64,000 nucleotides of DNA from contig CM022678.1 of the NCBI GenBank assembly GCA_012295275.1, forward strand, positions 13,714,759 through 13,778,758, written 5' to 3'. Each line of letters opens with the position of its first letter. The stretch's first letter is position 1. Source of the DNA: Chrysomallon squamiferum (Eukaryota > Mollusca > Gastropoda > Neomphalida > Peltospiridae). Of this stretch, positions 1-14,200 are shown piece by piece. Below the pieces are notes generated by a model. That model was given only the letters and a program-made list of their open reading frames with translations, did not search any database and was not told the DNA's origin. The position numbers and the translations under genes are program-made.

Positions 1-186
1 ATTACTCTGTGGAATGTTGCAATTTAGTTCAGGTTTTACATTTTAAGAAATATTACATAAATTTCAAAACTTTGGCATGCTTTATCTCTAAATATAACAG
101 TGTTTTATTTTTATTTATTTATTTTATTATGTCAGTACTCATATTTAACCTCTAAATATAACAAAAGTTGTCTCCCCTCCCAATGT

Positions 187-217
<31 letters not shown>

Positions 218-763
218 ATTATTATCTTCCCACAACATATAAAGAGTTCCTCTTGAAAATGGAATTAACAATCAATTATATTATTAAAACGTTTATTCGA
301 AACTTAAAATACACTTATTCGAAACTATATAGCTTTATATATAACTTTTTCTTACGTCAGTATAGAAAAATTGATGTTATTCTTCAAGAAACATATCCAC
401 ATTTGTTTCTTCCGTATTGAGGTATTATTCATTTATTGTATAACAAAGTGTTCATATCCATTCATTATCATGAACTCTCCGATATCACTAACTTTAACAA
501 AGACCTCAGAAACAGCAGTATCAACATTTATTTCTCAGTATTTGTTTCAATGAAATGTAACTGTTTATCATCAGATTTTGACACATATTAACCTTTATAT
601 TATTAAAAATAAACTCGAACATTAGACGGACTAAAAACTGTATTAATAAGCAAAACTAACATGTCAATCACTCGCCTATTTATTGAATGCTCCTAAATTC
701 AATATGGCGTCCGACATTTAGGTTGCTGCCCAATTTTGGAATTAAAAATAAACTATCTTTTAC
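1..763 (-). other. Intron 1 of the RIM gene (partial)
   Basis: This stretch lies downstream of the RIM first coding exon on the minus strand, so it should be the start of a long first intron. I see only AT-rich sequence, a T-run around 186-205 and a short direct repeat (tctaaatataaca near 88 and 148). No further exon or mobile element can be supported. Confidence 0.5.
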
Positions 764-897
764 CGGATAATTTCTTGTTCTTTTTCTTCTTCTTCTTTCT
801 GTCTACGAAGGACATCCTCAATAACCTTCCTTTCTTCTTCGGTCAGATGACTGAGATCTGGCATTGGAGGCAGGGATGGTCGGCGGGAAGAAGACAT
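764..897 (-). CDS. RIMS: RIM (RIMS1/2-type) active-zone protein, first coding exon, partial
   Basis: The reverse strand has an ATG at 897 and encodes 44 residues plus two bases, ending at a GTAAAA donor (GT at 763-762). The peptide starts MSSSRRPSLPPMPDLSHLTE and continues with a run of E, K and Q. This matches the start of the Rab3-binding helix of RIM proteins, which carry a conserved SHLTEEER motif and then an RQKEEEE-type acidic helix. RIM binds Rab3 on synaptic vesicles and organises the presynaptic active zone with Munc13, calcium channels and RIM-binding protein. The zinc finger, PDZ and C2 domains would lie to the left, outside the window. Rabphilin and Noc2 share a related helix but fit less well. 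The same bases are open on the plus strand, which I treat as a shadow. The family call is fairly sure; which RIM paralogue it is cannot be told from this exon. Confidence 0.8.
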
Positions 898-1560
898 TTT
901 GTCCCTTTCCTGGTTATTGATCCGCTTGGCTCCGAGTTGCAGCCAGGCTTGCGGTCGCCTGGCGGGCGAGATCGTTCAATTGTAGCTATTTTCCTTCAAT
1001 CATTTTCAAAAATCAAAATACCCAAAGCATAAAGCAACGGTACCCCATGCCTATTGTTCCTCCCAGTTAACGCTACAGCGGATTTTGGCGCCAACATGCA
1101 GCCTCAGACTTACGAGACGTTACGTTCCCATTTCGAGATAGAATTCCGTCGGAAATGATCGCATACTTCATTATCTATGTGTTATGCATAATATAAAGGC
1201 TAAATTGTAGCCAATCAAATAATTTTATTTTCTGACGTCACCTTTCCGAACCTCAAGCGTTCATGTATACATTCCTTGGATACATCACAATTGGTAGCCT
1301 AATGACTGCCGAGTTCCACCAAGCTGTTGTCACTTGGCATTGGTGTTTCAATTTCAAAACGCATTGTTAGCGCATACGCACTAGTCCTAGGACTGCAGGC
1401 TATGCATAATTTTTGACCTGTGCTATTGATTTTGTCCAGGACGGAGTAACGATGGTCTCAATGGCACGTGGGAATCAAATAATTTTATTAAAGGCTACAG
1501 GCGGATAACGGGAGCCATGTATGGCGGGCATGTTCAGCTCTGGTGCTGTAATATCTTTTT
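898..1560 (-). promoter_or_regulatory. Putative RIM promoter / 5' leader region
   Basis: The region upstream of the RIM start is less AT-rich than its surroundings and holds recognisable factor sites. These are an E2F-like palindrome TTGGCGCCAA (1085-1094), a CCAAT box (1211-1215), a full palindromic cAMP response element TGACGTCA (1233-1240) and an E-box CACGTG (1465-1470). The motif aatcaaataattttatt occurs twice, at 1213 and 1473. The sites are read directly; their use as a promoter is inference. The transcription start cannot be placed. Confidence 0.4.
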
Positions 1561-4500
1561 GTACATTAGGTTTTTGTGAGTGGGTTAAAACTATAGACCG
1601 AGTGATAGCCCTTAAAATTATCTACACTTTTACAACGGTCGAAATATATTGCTTGCCTCATTGATTTGGCCGCTTATCGTACGCTCAACTGTTTGGCTGT
1701 ATAAAAGAATTTCGAAGACCTCAGTGAAGAATGAATTGAGATCCAGGCGACAGTGAATGTGTAAGATATATGGGAGGGGAAAATCTTTCATATTTACAAA
1801 AATAATCGTAGATGTTTGAGATAAGCAGGTTTTGTTTTCCATTCTGACTGTAGACATCATTTTCATTTTTATTATTGTTGCCGTATAGTTTAAATATATG
1901 TTTTATAATTTCTGTAAATTTCATTCAATCATTAATGACCATGTTAATGTAACAATGACAATATTGATTTAATTTATGAATAACGATGTGAAATAAATAA
2001 TGCAATTCATTACAACTTTTTTCATACCTGAAAATGTAAATAATAAATAAAACAAATATATTAATATGTCATTATGAAAAACTGATGCTGGACCAATTAA
2101 AAAGGTTTTAAAACGACAGCAGTGAAACTTCACCATGAACTTTTTTTAAGCATCATCGGCATATTTAATATATTAATAATAATAATTATAAAAACACAGA
2201 GCGAAAAACAAAAGTTAAAAATGTATAAAAATGTTTTGCTTGGGCGAATTATTTTGGCACTTTTGGAACTGTGAACAAACAATTCGCTTGTTTTTCTCAC
2301 AACTCAAATAACGACATGTCCCAGGTGTGAATATGTTGTCTCATCGCTTTAACTGGTATACGTCAAAGGTGTAATTATGCAGCACCTGTTGTGTGTCACC
2401 TCATGCTTACATTCTGTTGGCAGGTATTTTATTTATTACTGTTATGACATATGGGTCTTGTTTACTAAGTAATTGTTTCAGTGTTATTACGGTAATTATA
2501 TTTAGGGTAGAAGAATGTTTATGTTTTAGGGTGTGCAGTCCCAGGGTTAATATTCTACGCTAGTCGTGTTACTTGTCGTTACAATATGGTTACATGCTCG
2601 ATTATTTGCAGATGTTTGTTTATTTTGAATAAAATGAATAATTAAATGCGGGTTTTTTTGTTTTGTTATTTATTTACCGTTACAACAATAACAATCATTA
2701 TCATCATTTTTTATGTTACGTGCATTTCACATTGCAAGACATATACTCTAGCCTGTTAGGCAAACTAAGTAAATAAATAAAAGACACAGACGAAATGAAT
2801 CTGATGTAAATATGCACGTAAACACACTATGTACATGAAAATGAGTTTATTGATAAATAACTGGCTAAGCAATGCCAGAAGAGCGATATTGTTACTTACT
2901 AATGTAAATTAATAAATTATATTTAATCTGATCTGTACGTTACGAAATTTAGTTTTCGCTTAGTAACTATAATACTTACAGGATGTGTAATGTTGTACAA
3001 TATATTAATACCTAACCGCCAATGAAATAAATAAGCAAAAAGAAAGAAGAATTAATAGATATCAAATAAATGTTTAGTTTTTCTAAATCATTGTTTATAA
3101 TTGCGTTTTTACTTTGTAATTAAACCAAGAAGGAAGGATTAATCGATAATATTGTGTAATGCTTATATTTATGAAAAAGTCTGGGTTGGAATAAGTCTAT
3201 GCAACGTATTTTAGTATCTACAACTATTTTCGTCTCTGAATAATTCATTATTTTAAAATAATAAAATAACATGATCTGTTTTTCAATAATAATCTGATTG
3301 AATTAAATACACTTATTATAATAAAATTAACATTAATAAAACTAACTAGATAATTGTCGTTAATTGAAATATCCGTTAAAATAATATGAACTGCGAATAA
3401 AAACTAATTATAAAATACAGGATTAAAATTTTATAATAATCAGCAAATAGTGAGTATTTTCACTGGCGTTAATATGTTTCTGCAGTTAGGAATTTCAGTT
3501 CTGATTCATCTATCCACCCCTACTCCCCACCCGTTGGATAATATTGGTCATTTGTTGATATGTTTTCTGATTCTAACAGCAGTTGCTACACCACTGTGAA
3601 TGGGCGAAACATGTAAATAACAGTATTATGATAATGATTAAAAACCGGCTTCTCTTGAACCTAAAGTTGTTTTATTTATAGTAATAAATCGATATCTATA
3701 AACGTATGAAATTTTGAATTATATTTATTCTGTCATTATTCAACTTGTTTACTCCGAAACGAACTCTATACATGAAATTAATTAATACTGAAACTGTATA
3801 TAAACGTACAAGAATTTAATTTTAGTGGGTGGAGTGGGCGTTGTTTTCAATTTTAATCTAAGTTAAAAGTAAACAAGACATCAAATTGTTTTGTTTATTT
3901 TATAAGTGAAACATAAATTAAAACAGCTTATATTATTTTGAGGTATTTTTGTATTGTGATAGTATTAACATATATTCCTTAATTTAATTATTCACTCTTT
4001 TTCACATTCTTTTATAATTTGTTAGGCTCATGAAAATGTAATATCAAGAATTGAAACATAAAACAGTTTTGTTCAAAATGATATGCATTTATTTATTTAT
4101 TTTTATTTGTTTCTTAATAACGTATATATATTGCAAATAACAGTTTATATTCCGCTACTCTGTAGATTAATTAATTCAGCACTAATGCATATGAGCGACT
4201 GTACTTTTAATGCACAATATATATATATTTTTAAAATCGATATTTTTAGATAATAACTGAATGCTATAAATGTAGACTAATATTTTTTCAAACGTTTTCT
4301 GATTAATGTGTATCCACTTATAATTATTTCTTCCACTGATGTAATAATAAAAAATAAAAAAATAATCATGACGACGACGATAACGTCGATGACGTAGCTG
4401 ATAAATATTTTAGAAATTGTTTACAAATTCTTGAACTAGTTTAGTAGGGTTTTTAAAATAAATATATCTTATACCTAATTGACATTTCCGCATCCAAAAA

Positions 4501-4651
4501 TGTGCTTTAATTAATGTCATGTGTACAGAAAATTCGTCTGCTACAACAGAAGGATATAATGAAACAACAACAACAATAACAACACATAAAAAAAAAAATA
4601 ATAATAACAATAAAAAATAAAATAAAATAAAATAAAATTAGATGAAATAAG

Positions 4652-4700
<49 letters not shown>

Positions 4701-4734
4701 ATAAGAACAAATCATTATCTCCCTTTACAAGTGA
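1561..4734. other. Intergenic region between RIM and VPS13B, no gene seen
   Basis: About 3 kb of very AT-rich sequence. All open frames are short and compositionally biased. The region carries A/T runs and, near 4370-4395, a cluster of gacga/cgtcga triplets that resembles a degraded simple repeat. I see no exon, RNA gene or transposon with recognisable ends. Confidence 0.5.
4652..4697. repeat. Poly(A) tract, about 46 bp
   Basis: An almost uninterrupted A run, preceded by an (AAAAT)n-like stretch (about 4612-4640). It could be the tail of an old retroposed copy, but nothing recognisable precedes it and I see no flanking duplication. Confidence 0.8.
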
Positions 4735-4771
4735 GCGCCTGCTGCTTCCGGATGCGAACGCGTTTTTGATA
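4735..4771 (+). promoter_or_regulatory. Candidate VPS13B promoter and untranslated first exon
   Basis: A small GC-richer island inside an AT-rich region. It contains an ETS-type CTTCCGG motif (4745-4751) and a GTGAGT donor-like site at 4772. A good acceptor (gtttcag, AG at 5581-5582) lies 31 bases before the VPS13B start codon. An untranslated first exon here spliced to 5583 would fit, but this is inference without transcript data. Confidence 0.3.
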
Positions 4772-5036
4772 GTGAGTTGGCACTGCTGTCATTTTAAGAA
4801 CTTTTAAATTAGTCTTGCATTAGCATTGCAAAGTGATATGTTAATATATTTATTTTATATATTATTTACATTTTTGATTTTTGAAAAAATGATGAATTGA
4901 ATTTTCTTTTTCATATCGTTTGTTCATGGATTCTGTTTATTCAATAATTGCTGAGTTTGTTATTGTTCTGTCGCATTCATTGTGTGACATGGTAGTTTGT
5001 TATTAAATGAATCTGACAGTAATTATAAAACAGTTT

Positions 5037-5037
<1 letters not shown>

Positions 5038-5090
<53 letters not shown>
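5038..5090. repeat. (TAA)n microsatellite
   Basis: About 17 uninterrupted TAA/ATA triplets, followed about 110 bp later by a short (GT)n tract (about 5205-5224). Both lie in the presumed 5' untranslated intron of VPS13B. Confidence 0.9.
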
Positions 5091-5092
<2 letters not shown>

Positions 5093-5613
5093 ACAAGATT
5101 TACTTACTTTGCCAGAATATGAAGAAATAAGAATTTAAAGCCGGCATGACTCGTCATAAAATACATTTACAACTCTGCAATTATCATTTAATGAAGTTAA
5201 ACTCTGTGTGTGTGTGTGTGTGTGACATATCAACATGCATGTCTTAAACCTAATGAATCGTCATTTATACACAATTAGAAATATTAATATGATAGCTTGT
5301 AAAGTTTTATAATAGAATTATAGATTATATTGTAATTATTTGGTATGCAAATTAACATAGTCTCCTGCTGAAACAAAAATTGAATGTGGCTAATGATAAA
5401 CAGTCATTAAAAGACTGGTTGAAATGAGAAATAGTTAAAAAAGAATATTAATCCTATGCTCCATTATATCTCTTAACTGAAAATACCCCTTGTTAGTTCT
5501 TGAAATACTACCATTTTTAACATAAACTTACAAAAAACAAATATACTGTTTTAGCTAAAAATTTATTTAAAATATGTTTCAGTTCTAATGGCAATCCATC
5601 TTTAGAAATAACC

Positions 5614-7225
5614 ATGTTTAAGATAGAGTCCTACATTACACCATTGTTGATGGGCTATGTTAACAAATATGTTGAACTGCGTCAGGAAGATTTTCAGCTC
5701 AGTCTCTGGGGTGGAGATGCTGTTTTAAATAATTTGGATCTTCGACTGCATGTCCTTGAAAAAGCTATCCAGCTGCCAATTGTTTTCAAAAGTGGACACA
5801 TTCATGAACTGCGAATCCATGTACCTTGGACCAAATTAGGCTCTGAGCCTGTTGTAATAACTATAAACACAATTGAATGTATTCTCAAGGTTCGTGCTAC
5901 AGCATATGATGATGGGTCCAGTTCCGTGTCAGCTGATTCAACAAAGAAAATGTCACAGCAGATCAGAGCCAAAGCAAAACTAAAAAGACCAGAAGAATGT
6001 GATCTTCCTCCTGGTTACTTGCAAAGCTTGATGAACCGAATTTTAAACAATGTATCTGTAATCATCAACAATCTAATACTAAAATTTGTTGAAGATGATA
6101 TTGTTCTGTCATTGAATATCAAATCAGCAGAGTGCTACAGTGTTGATATTGGTTGGAATCGAGCTTTCATTGATCTAGTCCCTCCAGAACTTGTACTAAG
6201 AAAAGTTATAAATATCTGTGATCTCACTGTTTGTCTTGATAAAACTGATGCCAGTGGAAAGATTGAAAATTACCAGGAACCGTTACTATATCGTTGTTCT
6301 GTGTCTTGTCGCTTGTTCATGGCTTATGACAGTATTAATGCTAAAATTCCAAAAACTACTCAGTTTAATGTAGCCTGTGATCAGCTGGAGTTGTCTCTGT
6401 CAGACTGTCAACTGCCAATGTTTCTAAGACTTGTTGAACTCTGTGTTGCTCTGTATTATGGGACACGACTATTTGAAGAAGAAGACGAAACAAAGGAGCC
6501 CGACAAACAGGAGGTGGATAGAGTCAGTTTGACTGACATGGGTATGAAATACTTCAGAATTTTGTAATTTCATATCAATTAACAGACTTATTAATGAGTT
6601 AAAGTTTGGTATGTTTTAGAGAAAATTAAACAGAATTAATGTGTTTTTTTACAAGCAATATGGTTAGTTTGATATGGCTCAAATAACAGATTAGATTAGA
6701 GCATGTAGATATATGAAAATAATTAACTCATCATTACTGGACTTTCATTTTACCATTAGACTCATCAAACAGACTTAAAAATAATCAAATCTGTGTTATA
6801 TTTCAAAATAATTTTATTGTTTTTCAGATCAAGGGGATGGTGATGGTGATGACAATAATGATGAAGATTCCCAGGGTTGGGCATCATGGGCATGGTCTTA
6901 TGTACCTCAGATTTTACCCTCAGAGGAAGATTTGCTTGATGAAGAAGATAGACCAAAGAACAAAGCCCTTCCTCAAGTTTTGTCAATAGGTTTCTACATC
7001 CACAAGGCTTCAGTTATGTTTAAGGTGGGAACAAATTTTCTCTGTGATAACAAATTTATCAATGATCAATTTCCATCCAAGCATAATGAAATTATACATT
7101 TAAATTAGGATCGAATGGTATTTAAAATCTATTCTGCTAACAAATTTAAAAAAAATTAGCGCTCATGAAATTCACATTTACTTTTTTTTTGCATTCTTGT
7201 ATTCTTTTTTCTCTTTCTGATTGAT

Positions 7226-7260
<35 letters not shown>

Positions 7261-8223
7261 TTTTGTGATCTGCCTATCTAAGTATAGATTTAACCACCTT
7301 TATTGAAATAATCTATATTTACTCTCTATGTTGAATATTCACTTAGTAGGCACAAAGTCTGGGTACATAAGTAAAATAAATAGGTTGTCTACTAGGGTGT
7401 CTAAGGTTGAATTCTTCTGCAACTTTGTGATAAGACCATCCTTCTCGTCCACTTAAGAGTACCAACTCGATTCTTTCTTCTTTAGACAGAGCCATCATTC
7501 GATCTGGGTAAGAAAAATAACATAAATAAATAACATAGTAAAATTCCCCATGTACCCAGACTTTGAAATAGCCATAGATGAGTGTCAATATAGGTTACAT
7601 ATATAACAATATGTTCATATATAACAGGGAAGAGAAAACATTTAACCATATTTTTCTCTTCTTTTTTTTTGGTAATTTACATGCTTTTGTAAACTCTTCA
7701 TTTGCTAATATTCACTAACTTAAAATGGAAACACAATATAATATAAATTTTAAAAAATAAACCTGTAATTTATAAAAATTCAGAAAATATATTAGTAAAG
7801 TATAAAAGGTTTGTAAAACTTCCAGAAAAAAACATGTAACTGTTGATTGTGTGATATTATGAGACATAATGCAAGAGAGAACTGCGTGACATTTTTAAGT
7901 ATATATTTATATATTTCTTAATTATTTCTGAAATCAAAATACCATTTCTGTCTTTTATATGTATGTTTATAGAAATGTTTAGTTATTTTATTTTCATTTC
8001 AGCTAACAGAAAGAATGAAACAGACACCCAGTCAACTAGGATCTCAGAGAGCAGTTTTTCAACCTTTTCTCTTTCTGGAATCACAAGGTCTCTCTGCAGA
8101 GATACTTCTCCATGGCATTGAGTTTTTTGATGCTCAGTGTGGAATTACAGAGTTAAGAATTTCCACTGCTGGGAACTGTATCTGTGGCATTGTTGATGTT
8201 ACTGATTCCAGGGTAAAGATATA

Positions 8224-8263
<40 letters not shown>

Positions 8264-11200
8264 AACATTGTTAACTGTTATATTACCTTACTTTATGTTA
8301 CATAGTGACGTTATATTATGATATAAGCTATTTATATCATAATTGTTTTGTTATACATGTCATTGCTAGTTATCTCATCAGCAGCAACAGAATATTTGTT
8401 GTTGTTTACTGATATACAAAGGCAGAATTAAATTTTTATCTCGCTCAAACTGACAATACAAATGCCATTATGAATAATCTAATAATAAATATATAGGTTT
8501 AATGAAATTGATCAAATGTTTGTTTCTTCACTGATTTATTTATTAATTTGTTCATCAATCACAGAGTCAGGTTCTCCTGCAGGCAGGAGAATCACTGGAC
8601 AACAAAACAAAGATGAATTTCTTGTCTCTTTCTCTGTTTGATCCAAACTCAGCAGAAAACCTTGGTAATATCAAAGAATACATTCTAGAAGAAGAGTGCC
8701 ATCTGGCGACATACACAGAACAGTATGGGTTACAGCGATATGGTGCATTCTGGATGGACTATAACTATGTGATGCACATCCCTGAAAAATCACATTGTAA
8801 GTTTTGTTTTCTGTTGACTAGAGTATACTGTGACATGAACATTTTTATGATCTGTACGTGGACAATGGCTACTGTAATTGAAGAAAAGCCAATAAATTGA
8901 GCTGGCTAGTTGGTTTGGTATTGATATGTTACTTTCAATTTCTAATTTAAAGTTTATGCTTTTTGATAAAGCAAATGTAAAATTAGTTTTATTTAATTTG
9001 TATCTGACATCATTCTTTTTGAAAAAACCAAAGGAAATTTAAACACAGCAAAAACAAATGGATAAACACACCCTACAATTATTTTTCTTTTCTTTTTGTC
9101 TTCAAATTAAAGAGAAATAATTGTTTGCTTGTTTAGATAATTAGCAAGAACCTATTTAAAAATAAATATTTCTTAATACTGTTTTGATTATTAAAATAAT
9201 GTATAATTACTTGAAATAATATAACATAACCTTGAGATTTTCTTTTTCAGTTTATTAATTTGTTTTAAAATAGAAAAGAATATTAATCTTAATATTTATA
9301 TAATGTCTTAAACTAATTCACTGATCGTTGTCCTGACATTACAAAGTATTATAATAATTATATCTAAGTTTCATTTTTAAATGGTTTTAAATAATTTTTG
9401 TTGTTGTTTTCAGCTGGTAGTAAATCGTCTACAACTGGGGACCATTCAGATGTACTCTTTTTTCATGAAAATGCCATCATAAGATTTCTTGTTGGTCACT
9501 GTCAGCTGAATGTGACATCAGCATTTTATCATCGAGTACAGAAAGTTCTGTACTGTGCATGGGATCATCAGTATCAGCCATATGGGACAACTAAAATATG
9601 TAATCTATTGTTACTATATGTAATTACTTTACCAGTGCTTTCAGAAATTATAATAAAAACTTAAATAGAAAATAAAGAAGGTTAAAATCAAGGCATATTA
9701 CATTTTTTTATTTATTGTATAAATCTGTTCAATAATAATCTTTATAAGTAATGCTAAACACATAATTAATTGCAGACAAACTAACATTTTCAGTTCTGAA
9801 ATACAGAATAAACTGACATGTACATACTCTGAATAACAAACATTGATAATGGTAAGCCTGACATATCTTTCTCAAATACACTCACAAATATATTTCATTT
9901 TTCAGCGTATTCTTGAACTAATTAAATAGATAAAAAAGACAATTTTTGTTTTACAGACCCAGATGCCAAGGAACGAACACAGCTAACCGAAGAGGAAATC
10001 CACAGCTTGGAAGAGTTCATTCCAACACACACCTATCAGCTGACCTTAGTTGAGCCAGTCATAACAATCCATGCAGCTGAACATGCTCAGTGTGATGTGA
10101 AGAGAAAAAGTTATAAGGCATCTAAAAAGAAAAGTGTAAATATATTTATGAATATTAATTTTCTGTTTTAATATTCCATGTCCTGTTTTTAAAACGAGGG
10201 TCTTAGACATTTACAAAATTTAATTTTATTTGTTTTAATATTACTTAACATATTAAATTAATGAACTTAATTATGGGTATAAATAATTATGTAATTGTTT
10301 GAATATACAGGTATGGGGCATATGTATGTATCTGCATTTTTGGCCATTTATATAATTTAATTTTACTGGGATAGTTGCAAATTCATTATTGTCTGTGAGA
10401 GTGTGTGTTTGAAAAAACAACAAATATTTTAAACTATAAAATTAAAGCATTTATAAAATAATGCACCTTTTAACCTGCAAGAAATGCATGCATTAATTAA
10501 TGCAATAGCTGTGATATATACTTTTTCTTCTTTTGTTTCCCAACTAGTGTAATACTCTCTCTGTTCAAGCCATAGTTTTCAGTTTCAGAAAAACACGGTT
10601 CTCTCAAGAAATGACAGTTCAAATTATTTTCTGCACCATCTTATGTAATTTCTGAAGATAACATTTTTTTGTTGTTGGTTTTATTGATAATTAACTTTGT
10701 GCTGTTCCAATGTCAAAACAATGGAGTGATAGTAATAGTGCTCAAAACCCTTAACAGTTAAGCTGACTGGGCAGCTGTTATATACAGCCATGGTTCTGAG
10801 GCGCAGTTTGTTCCAACCAGAGAGTTTTAATTGATAATAACGACAGAGACAATGACTTTATTCTCATAAACTCTAGGATTATTGTGCAGAGAAGAATGTA
10901 TTACAGAAATATAATAACAAGATTAAAATTAAAATGCACAGTTTAATGCAATGACGTTTAACATGGAGGACACACTCTCTCACATATAGTTCTTATTAAT
11001 TAACATAGCATTTTAACGCAAACATATTTTTACTATTAAACAAATTATTATTTGAAAATACATTTGGATGTCTTATTTATACCTTTTCTCGCCTTTAATA
11101 ATTTAGGATGGTTACATTCAAATACATAATGATGTTCATCTACAATTTTGTCAAGATTACATATATGACATTTTCTATTTTATCTTAGATATTAAACTGT

Positions 11201-14200
11201 CATCTAGTTTCAGTAGGAACTTTAACATTAGATGTTCTAAATTTTCATAAGACATTAGTATTCTAGTGAGGCAGCACAGTAAAATAATTTTCTAATTTCA
11301 ATTAAATTTTTTATATTTATGATTAATACCACTTTGGAGACATTTTTGTCAAAGGTAATTAGAATGTTGCACAAAAACAGCATTTCATCAGTTGGGAAGG
11401 CAATCAAGTGGCAAGCAGTTTGAAAAAATATAAAAAGTCCCCATTTTGAGTCGAGGGTATGTATCCTAAAACCAATTCATTGCTGCTGGATGAAGAAAGA
11501 TAAGGATGGTTTCAAATGGGTTAGGACAAAGAAAAGGTTTGTATGATATACAGTAAATGCAACCCAAGTGAATAGATGTGCTCACATGAGTGAAAAAAAA
11601 CAAAGAAAATAAAAACGTTTTGATTGCTGTGTGTCTCAGTGTGTCAAATTATTCTCTCTTTTTTTATGTAGTGCTTAATAAGTTATGTGACTTAAACTCT
11701 TGTTAATAGGTTCTTTATATTATATTACTTCACTTTGTTTATTTTAGGCCTTTACAGAGAATATAAAAGCACTGAAGTTGTTTGAGTATTGAGAAATAAT
11801 GTGATATTTAGCCGAAATGATCTGCAACATGTAGAATTATATTTCAGGATTCTAAGACACAGAAAACAAATCGGTATGTCCTGCCAGCATGCCAGATCTC
11901 TGCAACTAGATGTGAGCTCCAAGTTGTCTCCCCTATGTATCCAGGCAGGGTTGTCCGACTTGTCAGTACTGTTGCTGGTCTATCAAACAATCTACTGTAC
12001 TACTGCAACTCTCACACCCAGATAAAGGTAAACACGGTAGATAACTTATTTCCAACTGTTCTTGACTATAGTCACCTTGGGAAACATATGGTAGCTGCCA
12101 AAGAAATCTTCAGCTGTTTACATTTTTTTAAATGCAATGGTAATTTTAGTTTATAAGGTTGGCCAACAGAGATACCTATTCAACAAAATACTGACCTCAT
12201 TACATGAACGATTATGCAAATTTTGGCCACACCAATGATAACTGCCTCATGAAGTCAAGAATTGTTCTGTTTGCAGATGTCATAAAGGAAAACATTTGAA
12301 AAGACACCAACAAATATATGTTTTTAGCAGTTTTTATTCAACACAGACACTGAATCAGTGGAATTTATGGAAGGGCATGGAAGCCACAGGATTTTACTCC
12401 TGTGCAGAACATACAAATTTTCAGCCACTAAAGCTGCACATAGGGCAACCTTGTCATCCTGTTAACTTTCATTATACAATATATACACACACACACCATT
12501 TTAAAATAATAAATCTGTATTGAATTACATATATTAACAAATAGATTGTTAGAAATTTTTAACATTAGATTTCATATAATTTACATTTATTATTTCAGAT
12601 ATTTGGCTTGCTTGCTGGTTTGTTGAAAGTGGAGCCAAATGCTGCACGCTCAACACTACTAACTGTAGTGCCTCCATCTAGTGGTGTATTCTGTTTTACC
12701 AAACTGCTCTTACCTAAATACTGGCAAGTTCATTATGAACATCCTTTCTGTCAAACTCATCAATAGACATACTGAAACATATGTAAACAGGCATGCAAAC
12801 ACACACATACACCCACACAAGCATTTATATAAAATAAATAAAGTTTGTCTCAGGAATTCTGTAATGCTGCTATAACACATGTTGTTCTTCTGTATTCGTG
12901 TGTATTCATCATAAACAGATTAACAGATTCTCAGTTGATAATTACTATTATGATTAATACTAAAGTACTTACTAAGTTTAGTAAAAATTTGTAACTTTTT
13001 GTTCTACAATTGCAAGTATCAAAATATATTATTTGTCAACAGGAAAAGTTCATACTTGCCTTTGAGAGATGAGATGTTTGAAGTTTCACAGTTATCTGTA
13101 AATATGTCAAAGGCCAGTATCTTGTTAGCAATGAAAATCATTTCATCATGGTTACAGAAAACTCCTAGGCCATCTTCTTTGAGTGAGGATAGTCTTTTGC
13201 AGGATGTCTTTCCAGAAATAGGTGAAATTAATATTGCTTCAGGACATTTCTATTTTGTATTAATATTTTAATATTTAAAGTTTAGTTTAAAATACAGAAA
13301 TCTATGTTATTAGCTGTACAATGTTTTTCTGTCTCATAGAATGTCAGTATTTCTTGCTACTTGATGTAAACATTTTAATGATTCCCATAATCCTACATAA
13401 ATAAGATATTTCATGAAAAGAATAATTAATATTAGTTTTAGTAATAATTAATATTAAAGTTAAATGATCATTATTTATTGTTCAATTAGAAAATAATTTT
13501 ACCTTTTTTCCTTATGAATATTATTTAATTAAATACACCGAGGCATACATCTGTAATTAAAACCTTATTTCAATTACTTTCTTAGATCGTGACACCATTC
13601 TAGAACCTCATATACAACAGATGCCAATGTTGGAGGTGGTAATCAGTGGTGTGCAGTTTAAGATGTGTTCCACAGTAGTTGTCACTTCGTACACAGGAAA
13701 CCTTTCTTCTTTGGAAGTAATGTTTTATTCAAAAGGTATTTACACTCAAATTCCCTTCCCTTTTCAAGCAGTAAATTGTGCATGAAAAGGGAAAATAATG
13801 ATATTCTGAATTAAATATAAAAAGTGTTTATGTGTGTTTGTGTATGTATGCATGTGTGTGAGAGAGCATTTTTGTGTGTCAGTATTTATTTAATTGGTTC
13901 AGTGTCAGAGAACAAAAAGACCTTTCCTCATTATAATTATTTTATTATTTATATTTATAGATCTTGTACAGCCACTAATATCTGGACCAGCAGACACCTC
14001 ACATCTACACATACCTGATTCATTTAAACAAGACCTATCACAGCAAGAGCTTTCTGCTGACTTGTTCTCATTCACAATCCAGCTGCCTAAAAACACTCAT
14101 GTTCTGGAAGGTACGTAAACAAATATTTTCAGAAAATTAATATATTCTGTTAGGAGTAGTTTGTCACTGTTAGATGAAATTTTATATTTACTGGAATGAC

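Noticed and set aside
736-1032. Plus-strand 98-codon open frame near the left edge
   Set aside because: It is the antisense of the RIM first coding exon, whose reverse-strand peptide matches a known family and ends at a good donor; the plus-strand peptide is low-complexity phenylalanine.
4507-4710. Minus-strand polyphenylalanine frames over the poly(A) tract
   Set aside because: They are translations of low-complexity A/T runs with no domain or splice support.
12640-12780. Exon 8 of VPS13B ending in a stop (truncated gene)
   Set aside because: Accepting the GC donor at 12724 restores frame and similarity in the next exon, so the gene is not broken here.
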